A DNA stretch of 39,000 nucleotides from Microbacterium sp. 2FI (lineage in GTDB: Bacteria; Actinomycetota; Actinomycetes; Actinomycetales; Microbacteriaceae), in NCBI RefSeq assembly GCF_005502885.1, contig NZ_SCMR01000030.1, positions 1 through 39,000 on the forward strand. Direction: 5' to 3'. Position numbers and translations under genes: made by a program. Positions 34,809 to 39,000 of the stretch are shown piece after piece. Below the pieces are notes generated by a model, which ran no database searches, was not told the origin of the DNA, and saw nothing but the letters and a program-made list of their open reading frames with translations. The stretch's first letter is position 1, and every line of letters starts with the position of its first letter.

Positions 34809-36703
34809 CCGTTCCTCCCGAGGTCGGCGCCGGGATAGGCGCTGGAGTCTGCGTACATGTCGTCGACGAGGTGGGGGACCGTCCGCGCGAACGCCTGGCG
34901 CTTGAGCTTCTGCGTCGCCGTCAGCTCGCCGTCCTCGTGGTCGAGCTCCTTGATCAGCATCCGGAATTTGCGCACCGCCTCGACCCGTGCCAGTCGCGTG
35001 TTCGCGTCGCGCACGACGCCGGCGACCAGCTCGATCACCTCGGGCTTCGTCGACAGATCGCGGTAGGTGGTGAACTCGAGGCGCCGCCTCGATGCCCAGT
35101 CGGCGACGGTGTCGTACTCGATGCCGATGAGCGCCGTGAGATACGGCCGGCGGTCGCCGATCACGACGGCCTCCTTGATGAACGGCGAGGCCTTGATCGC
35201 GTTCTCGATCTCGCTCGGGGCGATGTTCTTGCCGCCCGCGGTGATGATGATGTCCTTGATGCGGTCGACGATCCGCAGATGCGTGCCGTCGACCCACTCG
35301 CCGACGTCTCCGGTGTGCAGCCAGCCGTCGGCATCCACTGCCTCGGCCGTCGCGTCGGGACGCCGCCAGTAGCCGGCGAAGGTCCCCGCGTTCCGCGTGA
35401 GCACCTCGTTCGTGCCGTCGGCCAGGCGCACCTCCGACAGCGGCTGGGCCTCGCCGACCGTCCCCACCGACATGCGGCCGGGCACGTTGGTCGTCGCGAC
35501 CGCCGAGTTCTCGGTCATGCCGTACGCCTCGAACAGCGGGATGCCGATCCCGAGGAAGAACGACAGCACGTCGGGGGCGATCGGGGCCGCGCCCGAGATG
35601 GCGTGTCGTACGCGGAGAAGCCCGAGGCGCTTGCGCAGCGGGCGATACAGCGGCAGGTACCCGACGATGTAGCGCAGTCTCGCCCGTGGCGTGAATTCGC
35701 CCCCGTTCGCGATGCGGTCGGCGGCGATGGTCTGGGACCACCGGGAGCCGACGCGGTAGACCGCGCGCTTGAGGCGCGAGGCGTTGGCCATGCGGATCGC
35801 CACCGTCGCCTGGATCTTCTCCCAGATGCGGGGGACGGCGAACAGCACGGTGGGCTGCACCTCGGCGAGGTCGACGGTGACGGTGTCGATGGACTCGGCG
35901 AAGTGCACCACGGTGTGGGACGTGAGATTCACCCACACCGATATGCCGCGCTCGACGACGTGCGACAGCGGCAGATACGACAGCAGGGCGTCGTCCGGGC
36001 CGATCTGCTTGCCGAGGATCCCGCCGTCGATCGAGAACACGTGCGCGGCGAATGAGACGTTGCGCGCCGTGAGCATCGCGCCCTTGGGCGGCCCGGTGGT
36101 GCCGGAGGTGTAGATGAGGGTCACCACGTCGTCGGGTGTGCGCTCGGCGTCGATCTCGTCGAGATGACGGGGTTGGGATGCCGCGAACCTCTCGCCCCGC
36201 TCGATGAGCTCGTCGATCGACAGCAGCTTCGGGTGGTCGTAGGCGGCGAGCCCGCGTCCGTTCAGGGCGACGATCCACTCGAGTGCGGGGCACCCGGGCT
36301 CGGCGGCCAGCGCCTTGTCGACCTGCTCCTGGTCTTCGGCGATCAGCACCCGCGCGCCGCTGTCCTGCAAGAGGTAGGCGACTTCGGCGACCGGATTGGT
36401 CGGGTACAGCCCCACGATCATCGCGCGCAGCGACGAGGCCGCGACGTCGGTGAAGATCCATTCCGGCCGATTCTCGGACTGGATCGCGACGCGGTCGCCG
36501 ACGGTGACACCGAGGGCCGCGAGGCCGAAGGCGATGCGCTCCACCGCAACGCGGTAGTCGGTCCACGTGATGTCGCGCCAGATGCCTGATTCCTTGACGC
36601 GCATCGCGGTGTGCCCGGGTTTGGCGGCGGCGACGTCGCGCAGCAGCCGGGGGAGGTGGTTCACGACGAGCGCGTCGGTCGCGGGCGGTGCGGCGGTGCT
36701 CAT
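34805..36703 (-). CDS. AMP-forming acyl-CoA ligase (long-chain fatty acid-CoA ligase type)
   Basis: A 632-residue ANL-superfamily enzyme that activates a carboxylic acid with ATP and CoA. The AMP-binding loop is IYTSGTTGPPKGA (197-209). YGMTENSAV, the GWLHTGDVGEW region, IKDIIITAGGKNIAPSEIEN and the C-terminal lysine region TATQKLKRQ are present, so it should be active. It resembles long-chain ligases in length and in the downstream YLPLSHVVER segment. It lies inside the transporter operon, joined by ATGA overlaps on both sides (livG before, livH after), and has GGAGAGGAG before ATG 36703. Import linked to CoA activation is inferred. The acid could be fatty, aromatic or terpenoid. Confidence 0.9.
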   Translation of the reverse strand: MSTAAPPATDALVVNHLPRLLRDVAAAKPGHTAMRVKESGIWRDITWTDYRVAVERIAFGLAALGVTVGDRVAIQSENRPEWIFTDVAASSLRAMIVGLYPTNPVAEVAYLLQDSGARVLIAEDQEQVDKALAAEPGCPALEWIVALNGRGLAAYDHPKLLSIDELIERGERFAASQPRHLDEIDAERTPDDVVTLIYTSGTTGPPKGAMLTARNVSFAAHVFSIDGGILGKQIGPDDALLSYLPLSHVVERGISVWVNLTSHTVVHFAESIDTVTVDLAEVQPTVLFAVPRIWEKIQATVAIRMANASRLKRAVYRVGSRWSQTIAADRIANGGEFTPRARLRYIVGYLPLYRPLRKRLGLLRVRHAISGAAPIAPDVLSFFLGIGIPLFEAYGMTENSAVATTNVPGRMSVGTVGEAQPLSEVRLADGTNEVLTRNAGTFAGYWRRPDATAEAVDADGWLHTGDVGEWVDGTHLRIVDRIKDIIITAGGKNIAPSEIENAIKASPFIKEAVVIGDRRPYLTALIGIEYDTVADWASRRRLEFTTYRDLSTKPEVIELVAGVVRDANTRLARVEAVRKFRMLIKELDHEDGELTATQKLKRQAFARTVPHLVDDMYADSSAYPGADLGRNG

Positions 36704-37518
36704 GGCGTCTCCTCTCCGGCGAGAGCCTGTTCGATCTCCTCGGCGATCTCGGGCGCGGCGCCCCCGAGATAGGCGGAGATGACGGCCGGATCCCGCTGCA
36801 CCTCGTCGGGGGTGCCGAGCGCGATCCGGCGGCCGAAGTCGATCACCATGACGCGATCGGCGAGGTCCATCACGAGCCGCATGTCGTGCTCGACCATGAT
36901 CATCGACGTCCCCAGCTCGCTGCGGATGTCGAGGATGAACCGGGCCATGTCCTCGGTCTCCTCCGAGTTCATGCCGGCGACCGGCTCGTCCAGCAGCAGC
37001 AGGCGCGGCTCCATCGCGAGAGCGCGGCCCAGCTCCACCCTCTTGCGGATGCCGTAGGGAAGGATGCCGACCGGCATGTGGCGCACGCGCGCGAGGTCGA
37101 GGAACTCGATGAGGTCTTCGATGCGGCGACGCGCGGCGAGCTCCTGCCGCCTGCTGCGCCCGAACCACACCATCGCCTCGGGCCAGGAGTAGGTCGTTCG
37201 CTGGTGGCGTCCGAGCAGCAGGTTGTCGAGCACCGAGAGGTTGTCGAACAGCTCGACGTTCTGGAACGTTCGGGCGACCCCCCGTCGGGCGATCTCGTCG
37301 GGGGCGGCGCCCAGCAGGGTCTCGCCGTCCAGAGCGATCGAGCCGGACTGCGGTCTGTAGACGCCCGAGATGCAGTTGAAGGTCGAGGTCTTGCCGGCGC
37401 CGTTCGGCCCGATGATGGCGAAGAGCTCGCCCTGACGGACGTCGAACGAGACGGCATCCAGCGTCGTCGCGCCGCCGAATCGCAGCGTGAGGTCCTGCAC
37501 GTCGAGGAGGACGGTCAT
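36700..37518 (-). CDS. Liv-type ABC transporter ATPase, LivG family
   Basis: A 272-residue ATPase. Walker A is GPNGAGKTS (37-45), followed by the Liv-type RTFQNVELFDNLSVLDNLL. The signature is degenerate (LPYGIRKRVELGRAL, a form usual in LivG), and Walker B is LLLLDEPVAGMN. ATG 37518 overlaps the livF stop (ATGA). The in-frame GTG at 37527 lies inside livF and is less likely. The C terminus is acidic. Confidence 0.9.
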   Translation of the reverse strand: MTVLLDVQDLTLRFGGATTLDAVSFDVRQGELFAIIGPNGAGKTSTFNCISGVYRPQSGSIALDGETLLGAAPDEIARRGVARTFQNVELFDNLSVLDNLLLGRHQRTTYSWPEAMVWFGRSRRQELAARRRIEDLIEFLDLARVRHMPVGILPYGIRKRVELGRALAMEPRLLLLDEPVAGMNSEETEDMARFILDIRSELGTSMIMVEHDMRLVMDLADRVMVIDFGRRIALGTPDEVQRDPAVISAYLGGAAPEIAEEIEQALAGEETP

Positions 37519-38300
37519 GACAGCCACCGCTTCCGCCGCTTGTAGTGCTTCACGTCACGCAGGCTTCCGGCGCCGGCGCCGGTGCCGAGGTAGAACTCGC
37601 GGATGTCGTCGTCGTCGCGCAGCGCCTGGGCCGGGGCATCCATCACGATCTTGCCGTTCTCCATCACATACCCGTGGTCGGCGATCGACAGCGCCATCGC
37701 GGCGTTCTGCTCGACGAGCAGCACCCCGGTGCCCGAGCGCCGGATCTCGACGATGAGGTCTCGGATCTGCTCGACGACCTGCGGGGCGAGTCCGAGGCTC
37801 GGCTCGTCGAGCAGGATGTAGCGGGGCTCGGCCATGAGGGCTCGGCCGATCGCGAGCATCTGCTGCTCGCCGCCGGAGAGATAGCCCGCGCGCTGGCTCC
37901 GGCGCTCGCCGAGGATGGGGAACATGCCGTAGACCCGCTCCAGATTCTGCGCGACGCCGGAGCGGCTGCGCGAGTAGGCGCCCACCCGCAGGTTCTCCTC
38001 GACGGTGAACTCGACGAAGACGCGGCGCCCCTCCATGACCTGGCTGACCCCGGCCCGGACGACGTCGGGCGCGCGGCGGGTGTCGACGGGTGCGTCGTCG
38101 ATCGACACATGACCGCGGGTGATCCGACCGCGATGGACGTCGAGGAGACCGGTCATCGCTCGGAGGAGCGAGGTCTTTCCGGCGCCGTTGGCGCCCAGGA
38201 GCGCGACGATCCCCTCACGCGGTACGCGGATGCTCGCGCCTTTGACGACGAGCATCACGTCCTCGTAGACAACCTCGATGTTGTGCACGGCCAGCGTCAT
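37515..38300 (-). CDS. Liv-type ABC transporter ATPase, LivF family
   Basis: A 261-residue ATPase and first gene of the operon. Walker A is GANGAGKTS (36-44), the signature YLSGGEQQMLAIGRAL, Walker B YILLDEPSLGLAP, and the H-loop region VLLVEQNAAMAL. It ends in a basic tail, RDVKHYKRRKRWLS, that goes beyond the standard LivF end. ATG 38300 has AAGGGA 4 nt upstream. Longer open frame upstream (to 38507) crosses the control region and is rejected. Confidence 0.91.
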   Translation of the reverse strand: MTLAVHNIEVVYEDVMLVVKGASIRVPREGIVALLGANGAGKTSLLRAMTGLLDVHRGRITRGHVSIDDAPVDTRRAPDVVRAGVSQVMEGRRVFVEFTVEENLRVGAYSRSRSGVAQNLERVYGMFPILGERRSQRAGYLSGGEQQMLAIGRALMAEPRYILLDEPSLGLAPQVVEQIRDLIVEIRRSGTGVLLVEQNAAMALSIADHGYVMENGKIVMDAPAQALRDDDDIREFYLGTGAGAGSLRDVKHYKRRKRWLS

Positions 38301-38335
38301 GGGGTCCCTTCGGTCACGGCGCTGTGAATGGGGAC

Positions 38336-38391
38336 ACGGTAACAACGAAGAGGGGCATACCGCGCGGTCGGTTACCGTTTCGTGATGAAAC
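38336..38391. promoter_or_regulatory. Control region of the Liv/ligase operon with inverted repeats
   Basis: ACGGTAAC (38336-38343) and GTTACCGT (38371-38378) are a perfect inverted pair, and GTTTC-GTGAT-GAAAC (38377-38391) is a second palindrome that abuts it. Further out are GAAAC-TGG-GTTTC (38409-38421) and two TTCGAA sites (38406-38411, 38425-38430). A minus-strand -10 candidate, TACCGT (38341-38336), falls within the first repeat. The pattern suits a TetR- or GntR-type repressor; no such gene is adjacent. Confidence 0.4.
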
Positions 38392-38463
38392 CGAGGCTCA
38401 GCGCCTTCGAAACTGGGTTTCAGGTTCGAACGCTTCACGCGAGAGCCCGCGGGCGACCGCCGG

Positions 38464-38469
38464 TAGAGT
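38464..38469 (+). promoter_or_regulatory. -10 box TAGAGT, likely leaderless
   Basis: TAGAGT ends 6 nt before the GTG at 38476 of the DUF6113-like gene. No ribosome site precedes that start. Confidence 0.5.
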
Positions 38470-38475
38470 CGACGG

Positions 38476-38847
38476 GTGTCGTCCTCTCTCCCCGCGCGTC
38501 TGGGCACATGGGCTGTCGCCCTGCTCGTCGGCGTGGTCTACGGCCTCGCCGGCACGATCGCGCACGCGTACCGATGGGGATGGCTGCCGGTAGGGCTCAT
38601 CCTCGCCCTCGTGGGCTGCGCGGCGCTGCTGGCCGCGGTGCGCCTGCTGACCGACGACCGCTGGGCGGCGCTGGCGACCGGACTCGGCATGGTGCTGGCG
38701 ACCCTCGTCTTCTCGGGCAAAGGGCCGGGCGGCTCGGTGATCGTCCCGCAGACAGTGCTCGCCACGATCTGGACCCTCGCTCTGCCGCTTCTGGTCGCAT
38801 TCGTCGTCGCGTGGCCCGACCGGCTCGGACCTGCTCGATTAGACTGA
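38476..38847 (+). CDS. Small membrane protein, DUF6113-like
   Basis: A 123-residue protein with about four hydrophobic segments and little else (MSSSLPARLGTWAVALLVG at the start, VVAWPDRLGPARLD at the end). In actinobacteria a protein of this kind commonly lies just before the 7Fe ferredoxin gene, as it does here. The function is unknown. GTG 38476 fits a leaderless transcript. The family name is from recall of size, topology and neighbourhood, not from a search. Confidence 0.6.
   Translation: MSSSLPARLGTWAVALLVGVVYGLAGTIAHAYRWGWLPVGLILALVGCAALLAAVRLLTDDRWAALATGLGMVLATLVFSGKGPGGSVIVPQTVLATIWTLALPLLVAFVVAWPDRLGPARLD
38840..38845 (+). promoter_or_regulatory. -10 box TAGACT of fdxA, likely leaderless
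   Basis: TAGACT ends 6 nt before the GTG at 38852 and overlaps the end of the preceding gene. Confidence 0.5.
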
Positions 38848-38851
38848 CCGA

Positions 38852-39000
38852 GTGACATATGTGATCGCTCTTCCCTGTGTGGATGTCAAGGACCGTGCCT
38901 GCATCGACGAGTGCCCGGTGGACTGCATCTACGAGGGTGAGCGGTCCCTCTACATCCACCCCGACGAGTGCGTCGACTGCGGTGCGTGCGAACCGGTCTG
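38852..39000 (+). CDS. fdxA: 7Fe ferredoxin, 5' part, cut by window end
   Basis: The first 49 codons of a [3Fe-4S][4Fe-4S] ferredoxin, a small cytoplasmic electron carrier. The protein begins VTYVIALPCVDVKD. Cys9 and Cys17 fit the 3Fe cluster (third ligand Cys50, of which only TG lies inside the window). Cys21, Cys40, Cys43 and Cys46 fit the 4Fe cluster, and Cys25 is the usual free cysteine. GTG 38852 is inferred to be leaderless from the -10 box 6 nt upstream. In many actinobacteria the next gene is the aminotransferase dapC. Confidence 0.93.
   Translation, partial: MTYVIALPCVDVKDRACIDECPVDCIYEGERSLYIHPDECVDCGACEPV

Noticed and set aside
38301..38507. LivF starting at 38507
   Set aside because: The added 69 residues would span the promoter and palindromes; ATG 38300 has a ribosome site and matches the family start.

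Overview
The window comes from a high-GC Gram-positive actinobacterium, most likely a Microbacterium or close relative in the Microbacteriaceae. This is judged from base composition, frequent GTG starts, GTGA/ATGA stop-start overlaps, extended -10 boxes of the TAnnnT type lying 6-8 nt before start codons, and the very frequent heptamer GGATGCC. Almost every base is assigned. I see no tRNA, rRNA, CRISPR array, prophage or insertion sequence.

Layout. (1) 1-3792: a perfect 22-bp inverted repeat and five 10-bp tandem repeats, then a DHA2-type MFS drug exporter (minus) divergent from a one-piece ABC exporter (plus). (2) 3814-10495, minus strand: an NAD de novo operon, nrtR-nadA-nadB-nadC-cysteine desulfurase, closed by a coupled GT2 glycosyltransferase. 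The first protein is a Nudix-fold regulator whose catalytic glutamates are largely lost. (3) 10643-11815: a MarP-like membrane serine protease. (4) 11830-16506: a tandem glycine riboswitch driving gcvT-gcvH-gcvP, followed by a convergent CPBP membrane protein. (5) 17467-24730: an oligopeptide-type ABC importer (lipoprotein, dppB-like, dppC-like, fused dppDF-like ATPase). Its dppB-like permease carries an extra block of about 170 residues with six membrane segments, and a PH-domain membrane gene sits antisense inside the gene run. (6) 24801-27743: the translational GTPase typA and an aminoglycoside-phosphotransferase-fold protein. (7) 27822-31212: a secreted PL1 pectate lyase with a LacI-type operator upstream, divergent from azlCD. 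(8) 31277-38300, minus strand: a Liv-type ABC importer in the order livF-livG-acyl-CoA ligase-livH-livM-livJ, with four successive ATGA overlaps. (9) 38476-end: a small DUF6113-like membrane protein and the start of a 7Fe ferredoxin, both apparently leaderless.

How the parts work together. The nad operon makes quinolinate and then nicotinate mononucleotide from aspartate. Its NifS-like enzyme plausibly supplies sulfur for the NadA Fe-S cluster, and NrtR senses NAD status. The gcv operon degrades glycine under riboswitch control. The acyl-CoA ligase locked into the Liv operon suggests import of a carboxylic acid followed by CoA activation, rather than plain branched-chain amino acid uptake. 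The typA-oligopeptide ABC and DUF6113-fdxA pieces look like an old actinobacterial neighbourhood split by an accessory block (about 26.8-38.3 kb) for plant polymer breakdown and organic acid/amino acid transport.

The most interesting items are the acyl-CoA ligase inside the Liv operon, the antisense PH-domain gene inside the dpp gene run, the expanded DppB-like permease, and the strongly over-represented GGATGCC/GGCATCC word.
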